This document shows, one piece after another, positions 1-5,262 of a DNA stretch of 6,447 bases. The DNA is from Acidobacteriota bacterium. Its GTDB lineage: Bacteria > Acidobacteriota > Terriglobia > Terriglobales > Acidobacteriaceae. The stretch is from NCBI GenBank assembly GCA_003225595.1, contig QIAR01000302.1, positions 1-6,447 on the forward strand. Direction: 5' to 3'. Within the stretch, counting starts at the first letter, position 1. Every line of letters begins with the position of its first letter. The notes under the pieces were generated by a model, which was given only the letters and a program-made list of their open reading frames with translations, was not told the origin of the DNA and searched no databases. The translations under genes and the position numbers were made by a program.

Positions 1-331
1 GGACGCCGAGCGGTTCCTGCAAGCGTTCCGGGAACGGCTGGCCAAGTTCGGGTTGGAATTACATGCGGACAAGACACGACTGATCGAGTTCGGACGGTTC
101 GCCGCTCGAAACCGGAAACAGCGGGGAGAGGGGAAACCAGAGACCTTCACATTCTTGGGTTTCACCCGCGCTCAATCGTCGTCCATGCCTCGCGGCATTC
201 CGGTTGATGATCTGGATACTGCTCCGAGCGTAACCGAGATCATTGGTCCCATCGGTGAAATGTTCTACCATCTCGGACACCATGAGATAGTGGACAATGT
301 TGGCGTTGATCGGTTGGCACCAAGACCTTAA
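1..331 (+). pseudogene. ltrA: Group II intron reverse transcriptase/maturase, internal fragment
   Basis: Reading from base 2, the first ~55 residues match the region just after the catalytic YADD box of group II intron-encoded reverse transcriptases: DAERFLQAFRERL, then GLELHADKTRLIEFGRFA, a basic linker, and FTFLGFT. Intact relatives continue into HICG and then the thumb/maturase domain, about 150 more residues. Here similarity stops at about base 165, and the frame runs through ~55 unrelated residues to a TAA at 329-331. The fingers and palm lie outside the window on the left. The intact enzyme would splice its intron and copy it into new DNA sites; this copy lacks the thumb and maturase and should be inactive. 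I see no domain V-like hairpin or intron 3' end downstream. The family call is confident; whether the left part exists beyond the edge cannot be judged. Confidence 0.85.
166..309. other. Unassigned junction sequence between two gene remnants
   Basis: These ~140 bases separate the end of reverse transcriptase similarity from the start of nucleoside diphosphate kinase similarity. The only frame open throughout on the plus strand is the continuation of the reverse transcriptase frame (MPRGIPVDDLDTAPSV and onwards), which I do not recognise. The other two plus frames contain stops. A minus-strand frame is also open but resembles nothing I know. I find no intron 3' end, transposon terminal repeat or tRNA-like fold. 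It may be scrambled remains of a third gene or the lost N-terminal half of the kinase after frameshifts, but neither can be shown. Confidence 0.4.
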
Positions 332-669
332 CTAACTGCCGTGAGATCGGTATCGACGTGGAAGCCGAGATCGTTACCACCGATCCTCTCGCCATCGGCA
401 GGAAGGTCAATGAATGGCTGGTTGGGCACATGAGTTCGGGCCCGTGCGTAGCGGCAGTATTGGAAGGGAACGAGGCACCAAGGAAGGTTCGCAAGCTCTG
501 CGGCGCAACGTTGCCGAATGTGGCGGATCCCGGTACGATCCGGTTCGATTTTTCGTGCGACTCGCCAGCCCTAGCGAACCGCGAGAAGCGCCCTGTGTTC
601 AATCTTGTGCACGCATCGGACCCTGATGAGGAGAATTCGATTGCTAGAGAGATTGAGCTCGTGTTCCGA
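310..669 (+). pseudogene. ndk: Nucleoside diphosphate kinase, 5'-truncated remnant
   Basis: The frame from 310 reads VGTKTLTNCREIGIDVEAE, then IGRKVNEWLVGHMSSGP, VLEGNEAPRKVRKLCGAT, DPGTIRFDF, DSPALANREKRPVFNLVHASD and AREIELVF. This is the C-terminal two thirds of a long-form nucleoside diphosphate kinase, which moves phosphate between NTPs and NDPs through a phosphohistidine. The catalytic histidine of N-x-V-H-A-S-D is present (codon at 610-612). The N-terminal strand with the K-P-D motif is absent. A TGA at 307-309 closes the frame just before the similarity begins, and the first start-like codon is GTG 358. Family-typical GTIRGDF reads GTIRFDF and the usual ELWF reads ELVF. After ELVF the frame does not stop but continues ~54 unrelated residues to TAG at 829-831. 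Loss of the nucleotide-binding N-terminus makes activity unlikely. Confidence 0.75.
628..633 (+). promoter_or_regulatory. Shine-Dalgarno match GAGGAG before TTG 641
   Basis: GAGGAG lies 7 bases before the TTG at 641 and is the best ribosome-binding match for the hypothetical membrane protein. Caution: it also encodes the Asp-Glu-Glu stretch of the kinase remnant in another frame, so it may be a chance match. Starts at 716 (TTG) or 722 (GTG) have only a GGAG at 693-696, at long spacing. Confidence 0.35.
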
Positions 670-1426
670 AATTCTGCCAAACAAAGTCGACCGGAGATGC
701 AGCGGTTCTTCTCCGTTGACTGTGGGCACGCGGCTATTAGCGGTCGGAGTTGTGGCCGTGTTTTTGACGAGTGCACAGGTGTGGTGTTTAAACATCGGGC
801 CCAAGCAACAAACGGCATCGCAGCCAGATAGATCTGGGGTAAGGGAGCAGCGGCCCGCTAGCGAACAGTCGACGCAACTTGCCCAGCACTCATCCCAAGG
901 AGAATCGCACGGGAATGCGTGGATAATTCACACAGACTTGGGAGTATTCGTCGCGACACTCCTGTTGGCCGGCTTTACATTCGTTCACGTTCGGCATTTC
1001 AGGCGGCTCGTCGAGAGAATCGAGAGAATTTATGAGCTACAGAGCACTCCACGAATCGTCGCATCCCTGATTGATGATGAGGGCCACGTGCCACGCATCC
1101 GCGTGCAAAACATCGGGCAGGTGCCGCTTGTTGTCGTGGGCTTGAGATTCCAGCTATTACAGTTTGGCAGCATGATTGAGGACCCTCCTTCGCAGGACGT
1201 GAGCGAAATCAGATACTCCTGGATGGTGCCAGGAGAAACGCGAATGATTGACAGGCCCCTGTTGAGGCGTTTGTGGACAGACGGCAGTGCACGGTCAGTG
1301 ACAATTGAATGCTCGTATTTGGTGCCGCAGTTTTGTGATCCTTGGTCCAAGGTGGGCCGATACAACTTCCCAGGCTTCAGATCCTGCGCTGCACTCGGCT
1401 CGCCGCATTCCCGAATGCCGTCTTAG
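641..1426 (+). CDS. Hypothetical membrane protein with two N-terminal hydrophobic segments and a soluble beta-rich domain
   Basis: I do not recognise the family. From TTG 641 the product is 261 residues. Hydrophobic segments lie at about 32-50 (RLLAVGVVAVFLTSAQVW) and 98-118 (LGVFVATLLLAGFTFVHV), separated by ~45 polar Q/S-rich residues. A short basic amphipathic stretch follows (HFRRLVERIERIYELQ), then a probably beta-rich domain at ~135-240 containing RIRVQNIGQVPLVVVGLRF. The layout of anchor, charged linker and a strand with N-x-G-x-x-P is common among accessory membrane proteins of unknown role. The start is uncertain: 641 has a GAGGAG at good spacing but overlaps the kinase remnant; ATG 626, TTG 716 and GTG 722 are alternatives, and the last two would place the first hydrophobic segment at the N-terminus like a signal sequence. 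The last ~20 residues look unstructured and may be altered. The gene may be intact or part of the surrounding debris. Confidence 0.55.
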   Translation: MLERLSSCSEILPNKVDRRCSGSSPLTVGTRLLAVGVVAVFLTSAQVWCLNIGPKQQTASQPDRSGVREQRPASEQSTQLAQHSSQGESHGNAWIIHTDLGVFVATLLLAGFTFVHVRHFRRLVERIERIYELQSTPRIVASLIDDEGHVPRIRVQNIGQVPLVVVGLRFQLLQFGSMIEDPPSQDVSEIRYSWMVPGETRMIDRPLLRRLWTDGSARSVTIECSYLVPQFCDPWSKVGRYNFPGFRSCAALGSPHSRMPS

Positions 1427-1586
1427 CCTGCTCCTCGAGTTCTCGCTCTCTCATTGCCGCGGCAGAAATTTTCAAGCGTTCACGAGATTTCCTAAGCGCA
1501 TGGCGAAAAGAATTCGCCTTCCGCCGAATGAATCAGCGCGTGCGACGCGAGAATTTTCCGGAAGAAGCAAGACCACCGTGCGCCCG
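1427..1586. other. Convergent intergenic gap
   Basis: This gap lies between the ends of the plus-strand hypothetical gene and the minus-strand exporter. Two short plus-strand frames cross it (about 1342-1590 and 1305-1619), but they begin inside the upstream gene, lack ribosome-binding sites and give no recognisable protein. Apart from the small hairpin at 1502-1518 I see nothing in it. Confidence 0.5.
1502..1518. terminator. Small hairpin between convergent genes, possible terminator
   Basis: GGCGAA at 1502-1507 pairs perfectly with TTCGCC at 1513-1518 around an AAGAA loop. It sits 76 bases after one stop codon and 69 bases after the other on the opposite strand, where a shared terminator would be expected. 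It has no T-run on either strand and only six base pairs, so it is a weak candidate. Confidence 0.25.
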
Positions 1587-2939
1587 CTAGTCCACGACTC
1601 TTGCTGTCATCTCCTCTGACGGCTCGCCGCCCGCCATTGCCTGCGCCAAAATCAACTGTTTCCCTTCAACTCTCAAGCTTGGCAGGCGTATGCCGAACAA
1701 CAATGCCGCACCCATGCAGGCGACTGCACCTATGGCGAGGGTCAGCGGCGCACCCAACCGGTCGGCCAGTGCTCCCCCCAAAAGCGCACCGAACGGCGCC
1801 ATGCCCATGAACATCATCGAGTACACGGCCATAACACGGCCGCGCAACTCGTCAGGCACCATGGCCTGAATCAACGTGTTCGAGCAAGCCATTTGCAGCA
1901 TCATGGAAAAGCCCACTGGAAGCAGAAGCGCCGCAGAAAGCGAGAAGTGACGGGAGAACGAGAACAACAACAGGCTTATGCCAAACCCGCCACACGAAAA
2001 TGCCACCCAGCGACCCAGTCCCTTGACTCCCGATCGCATGGCCAGCGTTAGAGCTCCCAGCAGCGCACCGACGCCAGTTGCGCCCATCAAGATTCCCAGC
2101 CCCCGCGCGCCACCGTGCAGGATGCGATCAGCGAAGACTGGCATCAGCACGGTATAAGGCATCCCGACCAGGCTCACCAGCCCGAGCAGCAAGAGTAGGG
2201 CGCGGATGGGCGCGGTCCGGCTGACAAAACGAAATCCTTCAATGATGTCGGCCAGCGGAGAAGCTGCACTGGGCATGCGTCTGGTGCACTGGATTTTCAT
2301 CATCAGCAGGCCGATGATGACTGCGATATAGCTCACGCCGTTGGCAAAAAAGCACCAGCCCTCGCCGATCTTGGCTACCAGAATTCCCGCGATCGCAGGG
2401 CCGATAATGCGCGCGCCGTTGAACATGGAAGAATTGAGCGCGATCGCATTCATCAGGTCTTCTTTGCCGACCATGTCCACCAGAAAGGCCTGCCGCCCAG
2501 GAATATCAAAGGCATTAACTATGCCGAGGGTCGAGGCAAGCACAAAGATGTGCCAAACCTGCACTTTGCCGGTCAGCGTCAGCCCCGCCAGGATCAAGGC
2601 CAGGATCATCGAAAGGGTTTGCGTAGCGATAATGACGCGGTGGCGGTTCGCGCGGTCTGCCATCGCGCCGCCAAATGGGGCCATAAGAAAAACCGGAATC
2701 TGACTGGCGAAACCTACGGAACCCAGCAGCAACGAGGACCCGGTCAGGCGGTACACCAGCCAGGACTGGGCAACGCTCTGCATCCACGTCCCGATCAATG
2801 AGATAAGTTGACCGCTGAAAAAGAGCTGAAAATTGCGGTGATGCAGCGCGCGTAGTACCGCCGGTAGTCTTCCGCGATTTCGCGGGCCGAGTGCCGTGCT
2901 ATCCTTTGTTTGATGGGTAACAGCGCTATGATCTGCCAC
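1587..2939 (-). CDS. MFS transporter, MFS_3 (EntS-like) family exporter
   Basis: A complete 450-residue inner-membrane protein with about twelve hydrophobic segments, normal for a major facilitator, which moves small molecules across the membrane using the proton gradient. MFS motif A is present at ~90-101 (GGAMADRANRHR, with Asp95, Arg96 and basic residues at 99 and 101). Hallmarks of the MFS_3/EntS-like group are visible: SWLVYRLTGSSLLLGSVG (60-77), NAFDIPGRQAFLVDMV (142-157), NGARIIGPAIAG (174-185) and VPDELRGRVMAVYSMMFMG (361-379). Family members export siderophores, drugs or metabolites; the substrate here cannot be told. The start is GTG at 2939: an in-frame TAA lies upstream with no ATG between, and an AGGGGA stands just before the GTG at unusually tight spacing. 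A cytoplasmic N-terminal tail of ~35 residues precedes the first helix. It is transcribed away from the PilZ gene and towards the hypothetical gene, with no partner gene on its strand. Confidence 0.93.
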   Translation of the reverse strand: MADHSAVTHQTKDSTALGPRNRGRLPAVLRALHHRNFQLFFSGQLISLIGTWMQSVAQSWLVYRLTGSSLLLGSVGFASQIPVFLMAPFGGAMADRANRHRVIIATQTLSMILALILAGLTLTGKVQVWHIFVLASTLGIVNAFDIPGRQAFLVDMVGKEDLMNAIALNSSMFNGARIIGPAIAGILVAKIGEGWCFFANGVSYIAVIIGLLMMKIQCTRRMPSAASPLADIIEGFRFVSRTAPIRALLLLLGLVSLVGMPYTVLMPVFADRILHGGARGLGILMGATGVGALLGALTLAMRSGVKGLGRWVAFSCGGFGISLLLFSFSRHFSLSAALLLPVGFSMMLQMACSNTLIQAMVPDELRGRVMAVYSMMFMGMAPFGALLGGALADRLGAPLTLAIGAVACMGAALLFGIRLPSLRVEGKQLILAQAMAGGEPSEEMTARVVD

Positions 2940-2955
2940 GTCCCCTTTTGATGCT

Positions 2956-2987
2956 ACCGACGAGTTACAAGACCATTTTTAGTCGGT
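2956..2987. promoter_or_regulatory. Inverted repeat ACCGAC-N20-GTCGGT, possible operator of the exporter
   Basis: ACCGAC at 2956-2961 is the exact reverse complement of GTCGGT at 2982-2987, with 20 bases between. The right half continues as a tandem CGGTCGGT (2985-2987 onward CGGTA). The pair brackets the candidate -10 element at 2976-2981, where repressor binding would block polymerase. A TetR-type regulator would be a natural candidate for an MFS exporter, but no regulator gene is in the window. Six-base half-sites at this spacing can arise by chance. Confidence 0.3.
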
Positions 2988-3004
2988 CGGTACCCCTCTC
3001 CCAA
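2976..3004 (-). promoter_or_regulatory. Candidate sigma-70-type promoter for the MFS exporter
   Basis: On the minus strand, TTGGGA (2999-3004) resembles the -35 consensus at four of six positions. After a 17-base spacer, TAAAAA (2976-2981) resembles the -10 at four of six. The implied transcript would start near 2969, giving a ~30-base leader before GTG 2939. Spacing and position are good; the match is moderate. Confidence 0.35.
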
Positions 3005-3023
3005 AGATTGCGGCACTTTCCGG

Positions 3024-3039
3024 GGCCAAACTGGTGGCC
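3024..3039. repeat. Short inverted repeat GGCCA/TGGCC
   Basis: GGCCA (3024-3028) and TGGCC (3035-3039) form a five-base-pair stem around AACTGG. It can also be nested inside an outer near-match of GGGGC (3022-3026) with GCCCC (3045-3049). It lies in the divergent intergenic region and has no known role. Confidence 0.3.
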
Positions 3040-3051
3040 AACAAGCCCCCG

Positions 3052-3073
3052 TCGGACCCAGCCGGCGGTCCGA
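3052..3073. repeat. Seven-base-pair perfect inverted repeat in the divergent intergenic region
   Basis: TCGGACC (3052-3058) pairs perfectly with GGTCCGA (3067-3073) around an eight-base loop that itself contains the palindrome GCCGGC. No T-run follows on the plus strand and no gene ends nearby, so a terminator is unlikely. It lies 143 bases before the PilZ start codon and 113 bases before the exporter start. It could be a regulator binding site or a structured leader element. Confidence 0.4.
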
Positions 3074-3206
3074 ATTTAGGGCTTCCCTCGGGTCAAGCAC
3101 TGCGCTACAGTCTTTCTTGTCGGCAAGTTACCGAACCGCAGATCTCGATAGGCTGAAATCCCAATATAGAGACTCGGCAAGGTGCTCCGGGAATTAACCG
3201 CCCTGC

Positions 3207-3210
3207 GAGG
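3207..3210 (+). promoter_or_regulatory. Ribosome binding site of the PilZ gene
   Basis: GAGG followed by five A residues stands directly before ATG 3216. The spacing of five bases is good and fixes the start of the PilZ reading frame, ruling out the overlapping frame that begins upstream at 3182. Confidence 0.65.
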
Positions 3211-3215
3211 AAAAA

Positions 3216-3671
3216 ATGAGCAGCAGCGAGGTTGGACTCGAGCGCCGTGCGGCGCAACGCTTCGATTTTCAGCTTCCGCTCTCCGTCCGGATTATCAATG
3301 GCGAGGGCGAAGGGTCCGGACTCACACAGGACCTCAGCGCCCGTGGAGCTTTCTTCTACACGGATTTTGTGCTCGAGCTGGGTGCGAACGTGGAAGTCAC
3401 ACTGGTGATGCCATCAGAAATTACCCTTTCTGAAAACATGCGCGTTCGATGCCGGGGCAAGGTGCTGCGCGTCACTCCACCCGCCATCGGAAACAAAATT
3501 GGAGTCGCGGTTCATCTCGAAAATTACGAGTATCTGCCCGAGACTCATGTGGTATCCACAACTTCCGGCGACTACGGTCGCATCTCAGCCTTACACGAGC
3601 ACGCGGTTCAAGACGAGGCTCCAGCCACGAATTCGCCAACAAGTGGGTCCCGACGTTTCGCAGTTCCTTGA
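3216..3671 (+). CDS. PilZ-domain protein, probable cyclic-di-GMP receptor
   Basis: A 151-residue soluble protein made of one PilZ domain (~8-105) and a polar tail. Both parts of the cyclic-di-GMP binding signature are present: R-x-x-x-R as Arg11-AAQ-Arg15 at the N-terminus, and D-x-S-x-x-G as Asp39-L-Ser41-AR-Gly44. The following strands (GAFFYTDFVLELGANVEVTLVMP, split around residue 56, and RVRCRGKVLRV) fit the PilZ beta-barrel, ending in GVAVHLENY. Intact motifs suggest that it really binds the second messenger. Single-domain PilZ proteins usually act by contacting a partner in motility, pili or polysaccharide export; the partner is not evident here. The last ~40 residues (112-151) are low in hydrophobics and probably disordered. 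It reads in the same direction as the CpaE-like gene 266 bases downstream, so a functional link is possible but not shown. No signal peptide or membrane segment is seen. Confidence 0.9.
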   Translation: MSSSEVGLERRAAQRFDFQLPLSVRIINGEGEGSGLTQDLSARGAFFYTDFVLELGANVEVTLVMPSEITLSENMRVRCRGKVLRVTPPAIGNKIGVAVHLENYEYLPETHVVSTTSGDYGRISALHEHAVQDEAPATNSPTSGSRRFAVP

Positions 3672-3714
3672 CCAGCGCGGCTTTTGGGCCGGCTCTAAAA
3701 GGTGGCATGCAGCT

Positions 3715-3730
3715 AAAAAAGTAGTTTTTT
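3715..3730 (+). other. A6/T6 hairpin after the PilZ gene, doubtful terminator
   Basis: AAAAAA (3715-3720) and TTTTTT (3725-3730) flank GTAG, 44 bases after the PilZ stop codon. The T-run is terminator-like, but the stem is only A-T pairs. The GC-rich stretch just upstream (CGGC, TTTTGG, GCCG) offers four base pairs at most and lies too far from the T-run. It is a weak terminator or a bent A-tract near the next gene's promoter. Confidence 0.25.
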
Positions 3731-3744
3731 ATTTGTACCCTCCT

Positions 3745-3772
3745 TTTCAAGTCGGAGCATTTCGCTTAGAAT
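3745..3772 (+). promoter_or_regulatory. Weak candidate promoter for the CpaE-like gene
   Basis: TAGAAT (3767-3772) matches the -10 consensus at five of six positions. The hexamer TTTCAA (3745-3750), 16 bases upstream, matches the -35 at only three of six. It lies in the 266-base gap before the CpaE-like gene, leaving a long leader of about 160 bases. It is offered because the gap implies the gene has its own promoter; the match alone is weak. Confidence 0.2.
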
Positions 3773-3937
3773 ATCCAGTCAGCAAAGGGATCTTGCTTCG
3801 AGGTTCCCTGTGGAGTGCGCCCTTCGCTTGTCCTCACTTCAGATTCGGGACTAGCAGCAATGAGTGTCTTAGTGCCGAAATCGAAATAAAGACAGGTTAC
3901 GAAGGTCACTTGGCTACGAGTACTTTTCCCCAATACC

Positions 3938-5206
3938 ATGCAGATACCTAAGGATACGAGTGAGAACCCAAACATGCATGGCATAGGGGTTGCCGTCCTC
4001 AGCGAAGACCGGGACCAGGTGGCCGTGCTCCAGCACCGACTAGAGAGCACCAACCTGGGCCGAACTGTCTTTAGCCGTATCGGTTTCCCGGTCGGCCCAA
4101 CGGACCCCATCCTGCGGCAAATCCAGGATCAAATGGCCGAGGTTGTGTTCGTCGACATTGATCCGGAGAATCCGCAGCGCGCGATCAGCGCAATCGAACT
4201 GATCCACGTAAACACAAGCGAGATCACCATATTTGCCATAGGCGAAATGAGCGCGTCCTCGCTAATCGTGGCAGCCATGCGGGCCGGAGCTCGCGAATTC
4301 CTCGATCGTTCTGCTAGTCGAGACGCCTTGCTCGAAGCTCTGACCCGGCATACCACCTCTCGCAGCAAAACACGGAGTAGCGCCGGTAAAGCCAAAGTTT
4401 TTACCGTAGTGAACGCCAAAGGTGGTTCCGGCGCAACTACTGTGGCTGTGAATACCGCGATTGCACTGCAAGAGAACCAAGGTAAAGTCGTGCTGGTTGA
4501 CTTTGCTCTTATCGGGAATGCCGCGCTGCACCTGAACGTGCGACCCAGCTTCGGGGTGCTTGACGCGCTGCAGAATTTGCATCGCATGGACGCATCTCTG
4601 CTCGACGGTTTCATGAGTTCCCATAAGGGCGGGTTGCGGCTGCTTGCGGGACCGCAGCAGCCTTATTCGGTGGTGCCAACAGCGGCTGAACTCGCTCGCC
4701 TTTTCGATCTCCTGGTCAGTCACTACCGCTACGTCATTGTGGATTGTTCCAGTCGCATGGATCAGACCACCCGCCAACTGTGTGATTTATCGAACGCAGT
4801 GTTGCTGGTGACCCAGGCCGACGTGGTTTCCCTGTGGAGCGCAGGCCGCATTCAGGCGTTCCTCGAAGAAGGGGTGGGACGTGAGCGGCTACGACTGGTA
4901 CTCAATCGTTACAAGAAAATTCCGGGTTTCACTGAACAAGATGTCGAAAGAGCCACCAACTGCAAAGTCCTTTGGAAGGTTCCGAACAATTATCAACTGG
5001 TTGGACCTGCCATTGATAAGGGCGTACCGGTGGCCCTGCAAGACAATCATGAGGTGAGCAGGTCGCTCATTTCTCTCGCAGCCATGCTGGCGCAGGCTTC
5101 CACTTCCGGTGAAGGTGCCCTCGATCTCGTCTACCAGCACGACAAGAGTGACGCCAAGAAGAACCCGGGCCGCTTGATGATCTCGCCGCTTCGCGCCGGC
5201 CAATAG
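3938..5206 (+). CDS. cpaE: CpaE/TadZ-family ATPase with N-terminal pseudo-receiver domain
   Basis: A 422-residue protein with two domains. Residues ~14-135 resemble a response-regulator receiver: Glu23-Asp24 in the acidic pocket and Asp73 in VVFVDIDP at the phosphorylation site. The family lysine near FLDR (121-124) is replaced, so phospho-signalling is doubtful. Residues ~150-385 are a MinD/ParA-type ATPase: deviant Walker A KGGSGATT (161-168), Walker A' VVLVDFAL (Asp188), and VIVD at 266-269 as Walker B. LDALQNLHRMDASLLDGF and GLRLLAGPQQP are typical of CpaE/TadZ, which localise and assemble Flp/Tad pili. No other tad gene is in the window. The start is uncertain: ATG 3938 has no clear ribosome-binding site, and ATG 3974 (residue 13) sits immediately before the conserved domain. 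The last ~35 residues form a polar, basic tail. PilZ lies upstream and the LptC-like gene 56 bases downstream on the same strand. Confidence 0.85.
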   Translation: MQIPKDTSENPNMHGIGVAVLSEDRDQVAVLQHRLESTNLGRTVFSRIGFPVGPTDPILRQIQDQMAEVVFVDIDPENPQRAISAIELIHVNTSEITIFAIGEMSASSLIVAAMRAGAREFLDRSASRDALLEALTRHTTSRSKTRSSAGKAKVFTVVNAKGGSGATTVAVNTAIALQENQGKVVLVDFALIGNAALHLNVRPSFGVLDALQNLHRMDASLLDGFMSSHKGGLRLLAGPQQPYSVVPTAAELARLFDLLVSHYRYVIVDCSSRMDQTTRQLCDLSNAVLLVTQADVVSLWSAGRIQAFLEEGVGRERLRLVLNRYKKIPGFTEQDVERATNCKVLWKVPNNYQLVGPAIDKGVPVALQDNHEVSRSLISLAAMLAQASTSGEGALDLVYQHDKSDAKKNPGRLMISPLRAGQ

Positions 5207-5262
5207 TCCCTGTTCTCCTGAAGTTCGTATCGGTCTGACTTCTTAAAGTAAACTGAACCTTG

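Noticed and set aside
59..283. Minus-strand frame of 74 codons covering the unassigned junction
   Set aside because: It extends antisense into the reverse transcriptase fragment, which is the genuine coding strand there. The junction part matched nothing I know.
240..818. Minus-strand open frame of 192 codons
   Set aside because: It is antisense to the kinase remnant, whose plus-strand translation has clear family motifs; the minus product is low in recognisable features and has no supported start.
1305..1619. Plus-strand frames crossing the convergent gap
   Set aside because: They begin inside the hypothetical gene, have no ribosome-binding site, and yield arginine/serine-rich products typical of out-of-frame reading.
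3499..3951. Plus-strand frame of 150 codons overlapping the PilZ end and the following gap
   Set aside because: It starts inside the PilZ domain in another frame, lacks a ribosome-binding site, and shows no domain pattern.
4129..4777. Two minus-strand frames of 161 and 171 codons
   Set aside because: They are antisense shadows of the CpaE-like ATPase, whose plus-strand motifs are unambiguous.
5220..5242. Inverted repeat GAAGT/ACTTC after the CpaE-like gene as a terminator
   Set aside because: The stem is only five base pairs with a 13-base loop and is followed by TTAAAGTAA rather than a T-run.
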